Shown here: piece by piece, positions 21,121 through 31,199 of the stretch
How the letters are laid out: every line of letters begins with the position of its first letter
Position numbering within the stretch: position 1 is the first letter of the stretch
Origin: Fasciola hepatica
Lineage: Eukaryota; Platyhelminthes; Trematoda; Plagiorchiida; Fasciolidae
NCBI GenBank assembly: GCA_948099385.1
Contig: CANUEZ040000062.1
Span: 558,001 to 622,000 of the forward strand
Reading direction: 5' to 3'
DNA: 64,000 nt
The notes under the pieces: model-generated
The model's database searches: none
What the model was told of the DNA's origin: nothing
Seen by the model: the letters and a program-made list of their open reading frames with translations, nothing else
Program-made: the position numbers and the translations under genes

Positions 21121-22465
21121 TATCTTCGACCGATTTTCTTGTTCTTTATGTGTTATGCTTCAACTTTTATCGTCTAATTTTCCATCACAACTCCTTTCAT
21201 ACAATGCAACGCTCTATTGGTTGAATACGTCTCCTTCAGGAATGTTCCTTCTCCACGATATCCACGTATCCATCAATTTGGTTTAGTTCTCCGGCAGGAG
21301 GGTTTTACTTCTGTAGGATTTGTGTGATTTTGTACAATTCTCCACCCACCCCATACTTTGGCGGAGTAACTACACCTACCTCCACCCGGAGGTACCGTCC
21401 AATCACTGAAGAGGAGCTGGTGTAGAGCATCACTCGGCTGTTATCACATGAATGGGGAAAAGACGAATGTCACGGTATAATGCCATTTCCATAGAGGTTG
21501 ATAAATCTCTTTCGTTGTAAAATGCTGGCCGGTTTTACTTCTTTCCTCTGTTTTTGTTTAGTCCTACTATTTAATTTGTTTTGGTGGGTTTTGACTGGCC
21601 CATCGGTCATATATAAACCTTTGTGCGCCGCAGTTCCGTTAGTCGGCTGCCGCTTGACGTACGGTGCGCCGGGTGATCGGCCGTGGTGAATTCGGAAAAG
21701 AAGAGGTCTAGGGTCCAGGGTGAGGATGTTTAGTGGGTCCAGTGTGCGATCTGTTGACGAAGGATATGTTCCGTTGAGCAGCTAACTGAAGGGAGTCATT
21801 TGGTGGTAATTTAGTGGTTAAAGTCGAAAAGATTGCCAATGATGTACCGGTGTTTTAAGCGACTGAGCGCAATTGGAGTTATTGGCATGTTATGGATTTT
21901 TCTCAATGAATATCTTTACGTAAGGACTATGAGTAGAATATTTTATTCATTCTAAAAGCATAAATTAGAGCTGTTCATAACTTCCATTTCTTTATGAACG
22001 AAAAGACTATTTTTTACATGCTTTCCACAGTTTCTTAAACTACAATCCAAAGCAATACGGAAACTTGTAAACCCTACCTCCCCAACATTGCGAAATGAAC
22101 GGTTATTGAAAAAGGGAAAAACCATAAACTAAACCAATCTTCCTTTACTAAAACATCCAGTAGTTCAATTCCACCTGACTAATTTAATTATTAAATCGAC
22201 CGCCCATGGCGTACACAGCAACCACCTTAGAAACGGCGGTTGCTCAAAAAACAATTTTGGACTAATTGGACGCTACCCCAGCCGGATCAACCATTTGACC
22301 TTGAGTTTAAATTCACCGGGCGGTATCGCGACAATTGACTTGAATGCCTTCTCTTATATTCATTCGCGTTCGCATAATTGCACAATCCTTCTGTAACTTC
22401 CATTCAGCTTTCAACTGTACTGTTTGATCTTGCATTGCAGCATGCTTCGGGGTTCCCTAGATAAA

Positions 22466-22466
22466 C

Positions 22467-22523
<57 letters not shown>
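22466..22523. repeat. (ATT)n trinucleotide tail
   Basis: An essentially uninterrupted ATT/TTA run directly follows the conserved AAATAAAC-like end (here GATAAAC) of family P copy 2. Position and purity suggest it is the retroposon tail rather than an independent microsatellite. Confidence 0.9.
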
Positions 22524-22539
22524 GCCCCTTCTGTGGACT

Positions 22540-23024
22540 GACAATTAAATGGCCCACATAGAAACCAATGAAGGAAGGGGCATAAAGGTGTTTGAGACCA
22601 CGGGAGAAGAGGGAAGCTGGGTTTGGAGTAGTAATGGTAATTCAATTCCATTTACTCAGCGCGGGACTGACCACAACAGGTCAAGCGTTGAGAATTCGGG
22701 CAGGTAGATGAAACTACCCATAGTTGATTCTGTCCTCAACTGAAAGGGACTGGGTCTGCGAAGAATATGGCTTTAGGAGTCGTGGCCGCTCTAGTATGCC
22801 ATATCTTCAGATAGGCATATATTAGATAACTGAAGGGAACGGGTAACGTTAACATATGGTTTGGGTGCCGGTAGAAACTGTAACCAGGCCTGAGAACTTC
22901 GAACAGTGATGGACCACTTGTTCCACAGCATAGAGTGGACAAAAAGGAAAATGTGAGAAATTATGGCCGATTGAGCTGCGATGGTGGGGATGGTAAGAGG
23001 CCCGTGCCGAAATGAGTAAGGGGT
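22540..23024 (-). repeat. Family P-related block in reverse orientation
   Basis: The reverse complement of 22690-22850 matches 9641-9790 along its length. This places a family P piece in minus orientation between the tail of copy 2 and the BEL LTR at 23025. The block ends exactly where the LTR begins. No coding potential seen. Confidence 0.65.
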
Positions 23025-23401
23025 TGTACCACACTTTTGAGCAATGCGTAGCCAAATTCACAAAGGATCCCGAATTCGAAAGGCGATTATCCGTGATATT
23101 CTACGCTACTAGGCTATTGAATGAACGATGACACCAAAGAGATACAAACCTAAGTAATGAGATCACAAGGACTCAACAAACGAGAAACCGAATTGTGGCT
23201 TGCGAGCAAGGAGCACGTGCGTCACGCAGGTCCAGATCAAGGATGTGACAAAGTAGAGCTCTGGGCGCGAACAAACAACAATTGGTCCATAGAAACAACC
23301 AGTTCGTAAAGACAAGTCAATAGTGTAAGCAAGTGAGTGATGTTAAGAAAAACACTGAATCACGAGGGTTAAAGGGGGATTTTCCACGACCGGTTATTAC
23401 A
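23025..23401 (-). mobile_element. BEL/Pao 3' LTR (minus orientation)
   Basis: A 377-base LTR, TG...CA on the minus strand, matching the plus-strand copies 23651-24027 and 59251-59625. Read on the minus strand it begins TGTAATAACCGGTCGTGG and ends GCTCAAAAGTGTGGTACA. A purine-rich tract lies immediately before it, identifying it as the 3' LTR of the minus-strand element whose pol is at 24432-25270. The base pairs flanking the LTR do not show a target duplication with the known ends, as expected since the 5' LTR is not next to it. Confidence 0.85.
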
Positions 23402-23425
23402 CCGCCCACCAAACTCCTCCTGGAT
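23402..23425 (-). promoter_or_regulatory. Polypurine tract before the 3' LTR
   Basis: On the minus strand, AGGAGGAGTTTGGTGGGCGG directly precedes the LTR start TGTAAT. A purine-rich tract here is the usual primer for plus-strand DNA synthesis in LTR retrotransposons. Assignment follows from position and composition. Confidence 0.6.
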
Positions 23426-23650
23426 CCTTAGCAGAGTCAAAGGTTCGGTATAAAGGTACTGATTCTTCCTACCTACCTAGGCCCTGCTGTCAGTGCGCAC
23501 GCCTAATTCTCGTCGTCAACGTTCTACTAATGGTCGCACCTAATCCGTTGGCCACATGGACGCGAGACTTTTCTACATCTTCCACGAGAACAACTGACCG
23601 ATGGCGGGGGTGAAGGGGAAATATAGATGCTGTCCTTGGAAAGGTAGTTC

Positions 23651-24027
23651 TGTAACAGCCGGTCGTGGAAAATCCCCCTTTTTCCCTCGCGATTCAGTGT
23701 TTTTCCCAACATCACTCATTTCCATACACTATTGACTTGTCTTTACGAACTGGTTGTTTCTATGGACCAATTGTTGTTTGTTCGCGCCCAGAGCGCTACT
23801 TTGGCACATCCTTGTTCAGGACCTGCGTGACGCACGTGCTGTCTGCTCACACGCTGCTATTCGGTTTCTCGTTGTTGAGTCATTGTGATCGTATTATTGA
23901 GGTTTGTATATTGTTTATGTCATTGTTTATTGTAATAATCTAGTATCGTAGAATATCACGGATAATCGTCTTTTGATTTCGAGATCCGTCGCGAATTTGG
24001 CTACGCATTGCTCAAACGTTCGTTACA
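23651..24027 (+). mobile_element. BEL/Pao solo LTR with 5-base target duplication AGTTC
   Basis: A 377-base TG...CA sequence, TGTAACAGCCGG to CGTTCGTTACA, matches the LTR of the right-end element (59251-59625). It is flanked by AGTTC on both sides (23646-23650 and 24028-24032), a 5-base duplication as expected for BEL/Pao integration. There is no internal element, so it is a solo LTR left by LTR-LTR recombination. It lies in opposite orientation inside the 3' untranslated region of the minus-strand BEL copy and so is younger than that copy. Confidence 0.88.
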
Positions 24028-24032
24028 AGTTC

Positions 24033-24431
24033 TGCCCTGGCTTTATGAGCTTGCGTGAGTTTGTGTGTATGATGTAATCGATGCTACCTCCACATATGCA
24101 AAAGACATTTCAGTGACGTCAACTAAAGCAAATTGCCAACACTGCCGCATGTTTCATAGGGGTTGCTGGACATAGCATGCATCGGGTATGTGCGTATTTG
24201 TCTGGATGTACAATGGAATTGCATTTATCATCACATATGGGAAAACCCCTCTGTAACGTCAACGAAAGACTGTGAGCACTTTAACGTGTCTGACGGAGAC
24301 CATGTTGTATAACGAGTAAAATGCTGGTGAGTGTGCATCGGGGTGTATGACGGTTCGATAAGTCAGTGTCCTGATTGCATTCATATACGTGGTTACTTTA
24401 CCCACCTCGAAGACCAGTGCGAAATAGTCTA
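24033..24431 (-). other. 3' untranslated region of the minus-strand BEL copy
   Basis: This follows the pol stop (TAG at 24434-24432 on the minus strand) and, after removing the inserted solo LTR, continues at 23650-23402 to the polypurine tract and 3' LTR. No gene seen. Confidence 0.6.
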
Positions 24432-25270
24432 CTAGGCCTCAGCGTTATCAGCTTCTCCGCCTTCACTCTCGCGTAGGCTAATACTGCGTATCTCACGAAT
24501 TAGCGCTCCGTTATCTGTCTTCACCTTCATCGTTCTTGTCATTCCGTCAGTGCTTTCAGTGGTTTCCATAACTACTCCTAAGGACCAGGTGCTGAAGTGT
24601 GCACGTTCGTCTGCGATCATCACCACATCCCCAACCCTGAACGTTCTTGTTTTGGCCAGCCACTTCCGTCGAGCCGGTTGGTACTCCCGCAGCCAGCGCC
24701 TCCAAAAAAACCTTGGCAGGATAGTTTGCCTGCTTCCATCCGTGGAGGTAGCTCCCACGAGGGTTTTCCGGCCTTTGAAAGCCTTCGTTCGGCCTTAACG
24801 TCAATAAGCCGTTTGGGGTGAGGTCCAGGTGGGTTAGGTCGCCGTTCATTAAAGGAACCAGGGGGCGGTTGTTCAGAATTCTCTCTACTTCAGTCATGAC
24901 GGTGTTCAGCGTCTAGTCGTCGGGCGGACCGGATCATGCGTTTCAAATGCCGCCGCGGTGGCTGGCCTGTGAGGGTGAAATGCCATCGTATGCCGTAGGC
25001 CACGGTTCGATCCCGCAGTTCGTCCCTGTTTACGTTCTTGTGCCAACGCTACAATTCCCGGTGAGCGCCCACAAAGTTCGACCTATTATCTGAGTATATA
25101 TCGGCCGGTACGCCTCTTCGGTTGATAAATCTCTGCAAGGCACATAGGAAAAAATCGGTCGTCAGCGAAAGTGCGACTTCTAGGTGTACCGCGCGTGACT
25201 TCATGCACTTCATGATATATCCATATCGCCTTTCTAATCTCTTCCCGCACTTGATCCACAAGGGCCCTAA
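24432..25270 (-). pseudogene. BEL/Pao pol 3' part: integrase core and DUF5641-like domain
   Basis: From 25270 down the minus strand reads GPLWIKCGKR, RYGYIMKCMKSRAVHLEVAL, FINRRGVPADIYSDNRSNF (the usual SDNGSNF has G changed to R) and GAHREL. It then continues with MTEVERILNNRPLVPL, and finally a DUF5641-like domain: RRWLREYQPARRKWLAKTRT, FRVGDVVMIADER, WSLGVVMET. Its role in the intact element would be inserting the cDNA. Frameshifts occur between 25049 and 24897 and again near 24700. It is cut at 25270 by the (ATATG)n tail of the family R copy. Its sequence is very close to the element at the right end of the window. Confidence 0.85.
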
Positions 25271-27342
25271 ATATGATATGATATGATATGATATGATGGT
25301 ACATTTCTCGATCATGGTCGAGACGCAAGCGCAAGCACATGATCATGGTGTACGACGTTACTCAAAACAACGAACTATAGAGTAATTTCAACAAGGCGAG
25401 TCAAAAACGTCAGAAGCAAAACAATATAGCTACAGATGTTTGAATCGACCGAGGTGATAATGGTTTGCGCGGCAAATACGGTCTGGTTTTGAATTCGAGT
25501 CGGTTGGTGGTGGCTCGTGGAAATACAAAATATCTCGTGAAAATATATCGCTAAGGATGCATTTTAAACCAAAATAGTGCAAGCTGTGGATAGCGGAGGC
25601 CTATTGGGGTTCTATGCACGGAATAAGTTATGAACCTGAAGAGGTGAAAGAAATGAAAGGGAGTACACTCGTGAACTTTGGTGAGTATGAAGCGAACGGC
25701 TCGCTATGAAGACTATGATGGATATTCCCGGTTATAAGAAGCGGAGTGCGTCATGAAACGGGGAAACATGAACAAACTTTGTGGGAGTGGTGTAAGAAAC
25801 GATAAGTGTGGAGGAAACAGCAATCCATGCAAAAAGGCGAGTGCAGGTCCAGGATCAATAACCCGTATCTTTCAGAAAAAAGGGAGCGCAACTTGAAGGC
25901 CTTGAATTGGTGAGGAGTCAATTTCAAGCGAGGTGCCGATCGAAAGTAAAATGAAATTTTGCAAGAGAAAACTGAGTGAAAAACCTCCGCGTAGGCTCGC
26001 GTCTTATTGTTCTGCTACGCTGACAAAAAACATATTGTCTTATTGGTTCTCAGTGATATTCGGCGTCATAATTGGGAACCACGGATGGGGGGATAAGTGG
26101 ACTCGCGTTCGGATGGCGTGTCGAAATTTAATGAGTAAAAGATTCCTGTGTTGCGTATTCTGGCTCTGTTATTGGATTGTTTCACACGATACCAAGCTGA
26201 CGTGCAGCAAACCGTGGGTATGGTTCATCAGGCGGGGTAATGAAAGTGTCAATCAATCAGTAGAAGGTTGCTTTCGAACTGTTACTTGTGAAGCCTCAGT
26301 AGTAGGGGTGTTGCGTTAGGAGAGGTCTATCAATCCACTGGTAAGCAGTTGGGAGTGATCAGGTCGTGTGGCTCGATTGCAATCCCGTTCGGTATAAAAG
26401 GTGCCATTTAGGTCTCTGTCGGTACAGGTCAAAGTGTGGGCATTGGTCACCGAAAGTGGTGTCCGGGAGTGGGCGACGTCAAACCTGAAATGAATGATGT
26501 TAGCAGTCTGGAGGTGGTTCCAGCTGTTAGTTATTATCATAAATAGCGACAGTTAGTAATGAGCTGGTTGGGTTTATGTGAACCGTCAGTGGCACATTTT
26601 ATACTCTGACCGGGGTTTTAATTCGAGAGCCTAAGTAACGTTGGGTTGCAGGGGGTTGATAAGTACTACTACAGGCTAGCAAGATAGCGTAAAACGGGTG
26701 GGCTGCTGCGTTTGCATTTCAAAGTGTAAATGGTTTGCACGCAATTAGAGGTTGTGAAGTGCAATTAAGTAAGATTTCGGGAAGAACCACTAGGGCATCG
26801 GTGGTGATGCGTTAGAGAAAATTGTTATCGTGCAGAGAAACGTGGACGTGGGTTCACCTGTGCTCCTACTCGGTAATGCCAACCTACTGAGTTTAAACTT
26901 AAATGTGAGCAGGGAAATCTCATGAAGTTGTGGATGCATGAATACCATATTTGTTATAAGATTAAGGAGAGACAGTCAGTGAGGAATGGAAAAAATGAAC
27001 GGTTCTCCGTGTTCATTTTTTGTAGACTTAATTGAGGCAGGTGTTGGTTATCTGTTGCCTCTGTAGTGTTACCAATATGCTACCATATGTTATTCATGTC
27101 AGTGGGCTTAGAGCCCAGGCTGCGGTAGTGGTTGTAGTTGGCAGGGGGCTGTGGTTATTGTTAGGTAGGGTTGTAAACCTAAGCGTGGCTTGGATGCTAG
27201 GACATCGAGAAGGCCGCTTTCTAAGAGAGATGACTGAAGGTGGAGGGGTGTAGATGGAAAAAGTGACCGGTTTCCACTGTGTTCTTCTCTCTCTCTTTTT
27301 ATTCATTTATTTATTTGTTTCCTTTTCCGGGCTTCACCGCGG
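25271..27342 (-). repeat. Family R non-coding repeat, copy 1 (about 2.07 kb)
   Basis: This aligns collinearly, in the same orientation, with 41612-43653 over its full length. Shared markers include GAGACGCAAGCGCAAGC (25320), GCGCGGCAAATACGGT (25471), AGTGCAAGCTGTGGATA (25578), CACTAGGGCATCGGTGGTGA (26787) and TTTTCCGGGCTTCACCG (27323). Its left end is an (ATATG)n run, which on the minus strand is a 3' tail, so I orient the repeat as minus. No conserved frame runs through both copies. It looks like a non-autonomous retroposon. BEL sequence flanks both sides, showing it lies within a BEL copy. Confidence 0.8.
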
Positions 27343-27770
27343 GCACTTCGCTTCAATTCACCTCTCACAAATGATATTTCTTTGTTGATTGGTCTTACTT
27401 CTTGCGCCCTCTCGGGCTCTGGAACGAAAGCCTCGCGTAATATCATTCTGAAAATGTCGTATTATGCTGGCTAACGCCCTTTATGTCTACAGTTCTGTTC
27501 TGCTTCGTGGACCTGTTGTCTAGCCGATAACGGTTGTTGTTCCAGGTCTAATATCCCCAGCCTATATAGATCGACATCCTCACAATCCACATTGCCCTCA
27601 GTAACACATGAACTAGCACTGACAAAACTAGGCCATCCAACATCATCTAAAGAATCGAAAGTAGCCAAAACCTCCTCAATGACTTGCCGTATTACTTCCT
27701 GTCCAGATTTCAACGTCTTCGATAATTTCTTCGGAATTGGAATCGTGGACAGGGAGTAACGCGGCAAGTT
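27343..27770 (-). pseudogene. Internally deleted BEL/Pao: gag start joined to pol linker
   Basis: The frame 27767-27471 reads SGQEVIRQVIEEVLATFDSL, SASSCVTEGNVDCEDVDLYR and LGILDLEQQ, matching the first 90 residues of gag at 59667. Directly after it, from about 27470 down, YDIFRMILREAF and QEVRPINKEISFVRGELKR match pol at 63505-63620, between RNase H and integrase. Roughly 3.5 kb of internal sequence present in the right-end element is missing. The coding match ends at 27342, where family R begins, and the rest of integrase resumes at 25270. Together these look like one BEL element with a deletion and an insertion. Confidence 0.8.
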
Positions 27771-27903
27771 CCACTCGAGAAGCTCAAAAGGGTCGAAGAA
27801 GTAGACCGTATATAGAGCAGATTATACGAGAAAACTAAGTTTAGTCTCAAGCGGCAGAGCCAAATTGGGTCAAGATTCAGATGTTGACATCCTTCCCCAC
27901 AGC
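27771..27903. other. Junction between BEL fragment and LINE copy 3
   Basis: Short unassigned stretch. The minus-strand words AATTTGGCT and GCTTGAGAC (27840-27880) weakly recall the 3' end of the BEL LTR (AATTTGGCTACGCATTGCTCAAAC), so a decayed 5' LTR end may be present. Not secure. Confidence 0.25.
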
Positions 27904-29089
27904 TTAATGACGTGAACCAACCGAGTAATTGTTCAGAAAACGCCTTTGCACGCCTTGAAGCGCAACTCTGTTAAATTTCGTCGCCCTAGGAAAGATGATT
28001 GGGCAGTATTCAAGCAAGGGCCTGATGTGGAATTCGCAGATACTGGGGATACTGTCCCGGAGACAAAAGGAGCGGAAGAGAAGGGCCACACCTCTTATGG
28101 CCTTGGCCGCTTGGATGGCGGCATGCTCAGAGAAGTTGAGGGAGCTAGAATGTTTGAGGACCAAATCACGGATGGTGGGTTAACTGGTTATAGGGGACCC
28201 ACCAAAAGTTAAGCATCCAGGATAAATTGCAATTTCTAGGTAAAAACCTTGCACTTATCAGCGCAGGAGTTCATCATCTATGAGTACCACCAGCGGTCAA
28301 GTGCAGGAAGGTCCTCGGAAACGTTTCAGAAAGTAGATGTGTCATAATTAGAATTGAGGGGGTTGACTATTTTTATACCGCTCATAAACAAGAACGGTGT
28401 GCCACGGTGTGCTGGACCCAATGAGTCTTTGTTGCACATTAGAAATAGAACCGGACCCAGTGCACTGCCTTGCATGACGCCGCTTGCAACAGGTCCCGGG
28501 TTGGAGACATATCCGTTGGTGAGAACCGCTTGAGAATGACGAGTGAGGTAGGATTGAAGCCAAGAAATCAGTGGGCCAGTAATGCCAGATGAAAGCAACC
28601 GAGCGGTGAGATAGGGGTACGGAACACGGTTAAAAGCCTTTGACAGATCAAGGTAGACAATTACTAATGCCTGCCCGCTGTCAACAGCCCTAGTGACTAG
28701 ATTGAGGGAACCAAACTGATATGTGGTATACGATAGCGATTTGAGAAACCCGTGCTGCCTTTTGCTAAGGAGGTTTGAAGTGAGAAGATGGGTATTATTG
28801 CCGTCTTTGACAATCGTTTCCACAATTCTGGGAATGATGAGGGTATGATTAAGGGGACGGTGGTTGGCAAATTCATGTTTGGGTCCGTTTTGTGTCGTGG
28901 AATGTTAACTGAGCGCTTCCAGCTCGATGGTACCAAACTAGATCTTAGTGACCAAGCAAAGGGGTTTAGTAATAGAAGTAAAAGTTCCGATCCCCCCCTA
29001 ATGATTGCAGCTGGGGGTTGACGCATCTGGTCCAGGACTCGCAGATGCTTCAAAGTGTGAAAGGAGCGTGGAAATATTGTTCGCTTCAA
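27904..29089 (-). pseudogene. LINE copy 3 reverse transcriptase with destroyed active site
   Basis: The frame 28823-28326 contains KRQHGFLKSLS, VIVYLDLSKAFNRVPYP, ASGVMQGSALGPVLFL and then PFLFMSGIKIVN, where the catalytic FADD of the other copies has become FMSG. The thumb continues at 28164-27904 with FSEHAAIQAAKA and IRPLLEYCPIIF. Upstream fingers are partly readable at 29089-28697. The catalytic change and frameshifts leave it inactive. Confidence 0.8.
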
Positions 29090-29518
29090 TGCAAGGGTAG
29101 ATAGAGAAGTACTGGTGATAGCAAGAGGATTCGCGGGGGAAGGGCGCTATGTCTGAGGCAGGGCCATGGAATTAGCGAAGCAGAGGGAAAGGCCTCAGCA
29201 ATATCAGATGAGCAGGTGGCCGAAGTTTCGTGCGGTCAAAAACACCGGGTGTGATTTCCGCTGCCGAAGTTAGTAGTGAAAGTTATTCAAAGGCTTTACC
29301 TAAAGGGGATAATTCTGTGATAGTAGTAGAGAGTGGCGGGCGGTTGACGCAACCACTGTTCGTGATGATAGTTAGGAACTGAATTGTGAGCCATAGAGAA
29401 TCCGGGATGGAGTCGAGTGTGGCATGTCTAATGGGGGTTACTGGAAGGGCGTGCTATACGTAGAGTAGGCACCCACTTCAGCGTCTGTCAGTCCTATTTG
29501 ATCAAAAGCCACTGTACA

Positions 29519-29791
29519 CTAGAGCGGAATTTTGCTTGTAAGTGTGTGTTCTGTGATCCAGGTTTTGGTAATAAGGATGATATAAGGACTTGACTTTATG
29601 ACAGTATGTCTTAAGTAACAGAGTTCATTTGGAATAGACCGGGATCTAAACCATATCGAGGTTGACCCGTTCAGATGAATGTGAGCCTCTGGGCTATATA
29701 GTGTAGGGGAGTTATTGGATTGAAAATTTGCGCGGAGAGAGGCATGAGTTGTAGCTATCACTGAAACGGAGGAAAACTGATCACTGGACAC
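29519..29791 (-). pseudogene. LINE copy 3 endonuclease N-terminal fragment
   Basis: This 90-codon frame ends SSPYIILITKTWITEHTLTS, matching DLILITETWLN of copy 1, with the catalytic glutamate replaced by lysine (TKTW for TETW). The rest of the endonuclease is not readable in 29090-29519. Confidence 0.6.
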
Positions 29792-29863
29792 CTCCGCGAT
29801 GGCTTCAGAGTATACCGCGGCGGGAGACTCGGAAGTGATTAATTTGGAAAAATTACGAGTTGA

Positions 29864-30803
29864 CTAAGAAGGCTTTTTACTAGGTGGCCTTGCTACTTGT
29901 CCTGATTCGTTGGGGTCGTTTGATGCTCGAGTTTGAATAAGGAATACAGGGTTACGGAATATATCGGCTTTCCAACGTGAAGACCTTGGTATTGGTTGGT
30001 GTTGTGTGGTGAAAGCAGGCCTTAGAAGGCAGGAACTGGGACAGTGTTGGGTGCCGTTGCTGCCTGTCGATGCGGCTTGCTCGGGTGGGGAAGGATAGGA
30101 ACCCGCGGTTGGTAAGGGGGGCATACGAAGCTTATTTTGGGAAGAAGTAGTGCGTAGTTGGCCTGCGGAGTTCCGTTTGCTATCGAAGGTGTGAGCGACC
30201 AGCCAGATGCTTGTTTTGGAAGGTTGTTCATCAAGGCTAGAAGAAAGAAGAGACTTTGGGATTTAATGCCACAGGGTGGTGGACTTTTACATGTGGGTTG
30301 TTTGTGAAGATATCCTGCGGGTAAAAGGACTGCTGTGGGATGGGCATTGGTAGGGCAAAACGAAGACATTGGTATGGCAGCGGAACTAAAGGGGTGGATG
30401 TTGGTGGCACGGAAAGGTCGGGAAATGATGCGTTTGGCAGATGCCGCGTTGAATTAAAGCTGCTAGGTAGGTCGCGATTATCATCCGTATAAAAGAGCGT
30501 AGAGCCATGACTTGGCTGAACTGAAGTACGGTTTGAGAAACTGCCTGTATCGAGAACAGAAATGTTTGACCCTGGCATTAGTGCCATCCTATTAGGGTTT
30601 TTCTTCGCTTCCAATTTTCGTATGACCATCGGAATTTGGTCTGGCTGTGTAAGACGGTTGCTGCCTAGTAAACTAGATGTTGAGGCCTTTAGTACTGACA
30701 GGGGGCGCGTTGCCGTATTTTGGATTTGCGGCCACAGGGTTTTCGTTGGAATCGACACTCTGCATTGGGGCTGGGTACAAATCGTTTCCAACTTTCGGCC
30801 CAT
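29864..30803 (-). pseudogene. LINE copy 3 ORF1-like low-complexity region
   Basis: Overlapping minus-strand frames (188, 115 and 86 codons) rich in Ser, Pro and Thr occupy the place of ORF1's C-terminal tail. The conserved N-terminal ORF1 motifs seen at 4160-4603 were not found here. Position is the main evidence. Confidence 0.35.
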
Positions 30804-31190
30804 AGATGATAAGTCTGATGGCGACGACGAGGTCTTGTTCTTAGGGACGATACTTCTTGGCAGTTTGTTCGCGGGAGAGTGCCCAGAGAGCTAATTTGTA
30901 CGAAAGTGGCCTGGCTGTGGTATAGTGCGGTCCAGCGGTTAGGGTTTTGTTGCGGTTAGAGGGTAAGTCAAGAGTGACTATACTTTGGTTAATGTGCCGC
31001 CTTGGGAGAGTGAGACCATATTGTTAATTTGGAGAGGCTACGCTATTTAGGTAGCAGTTTCTAGTGCACAGGGCTAGGCTGACTGGCGGGACCCGATGGA
31101 TTCGAGTCCCAGGATAATCAAACCCCATTTGAATCTCTTTTACGAGCTCCTCTTTGTATCTAACTTTTTGACGTTACAGAAGTTACAATG
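30804..31190. other. Unassigned spacer
   Basis: No coding signature. A tRNA-like B-box word (GGATTCGAGTCCC) occurs at 31109-31121, but no matching A box or cloverleaf was found at the right distance. Confidence 0.4.
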
Positions 31191-31199
31191 CCACTCTTT

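Larger units (their letters stand above)
19000..22523 (+). repeat. Family P dispersed repeat, copy 2, with 3' (ATT)n tail
   Basis: This long pyrimidine-rich stretch on the plus strand shares blocks with 9600-11160, 39540-40850 and 54200-57880. Shared blocks are the motif CAGCTGGGAGCACCCCAGG (19417), the 19680-19850 block, an internal 400-base tandem duplication, TGACCTTGAGTTTAAATT-like words (22297), and an end reading CATGCTTCGGGGTTCCCTAGATAAACT followed by (ATT)n at 22466-22523. The conserved end plus trinucleotide tail is typical of a non-LTR retroposon 3' end. A 226-codon frame (20606-21286) is low-complexity and I do not regard it as a gene. Unrelated insertions may be hidden within 21290-22260. 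Confidence 0.65.
27904..30803 (-). mobile_element. CR1-like LINE copy 3, strongly decayed
   Basis: The minus strand shows ORF1-like low-complexity frames (30803-29864), an endonuclease piece (29791-29519) and RT pieces (29089-27904) in the same order as LINE copies 1 and 2. More frameshifts and stops are present than in those copies, so it is older. The 3' end is truncated within the RT thumb at 27904. Confidence 0.75.

Noticed and set aside
20606..21286. 226-codon plus-strand open frame
   Set aside because: It lies wholly in pyrimidine-rich family P, spans the 400-base duplication, is low-complexity Ser/Leu/Phe/Tyr, and is not preserved in the matching region at 40100-40450.
25005..25020. 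GGTTCGATCCC, tRNA T-loop-like
   Set aside because: It falls inside the BEL integrase coding region (minus strand) and has no partner A box or cloverleaf.
31105..31125. GGATTCGAGTCCC, possible B box of a tRNA or tRNA-derived SINE
   Set aside because: No A box at suitable spacing and no acceptor stem; the flanks form no cloverleaf.
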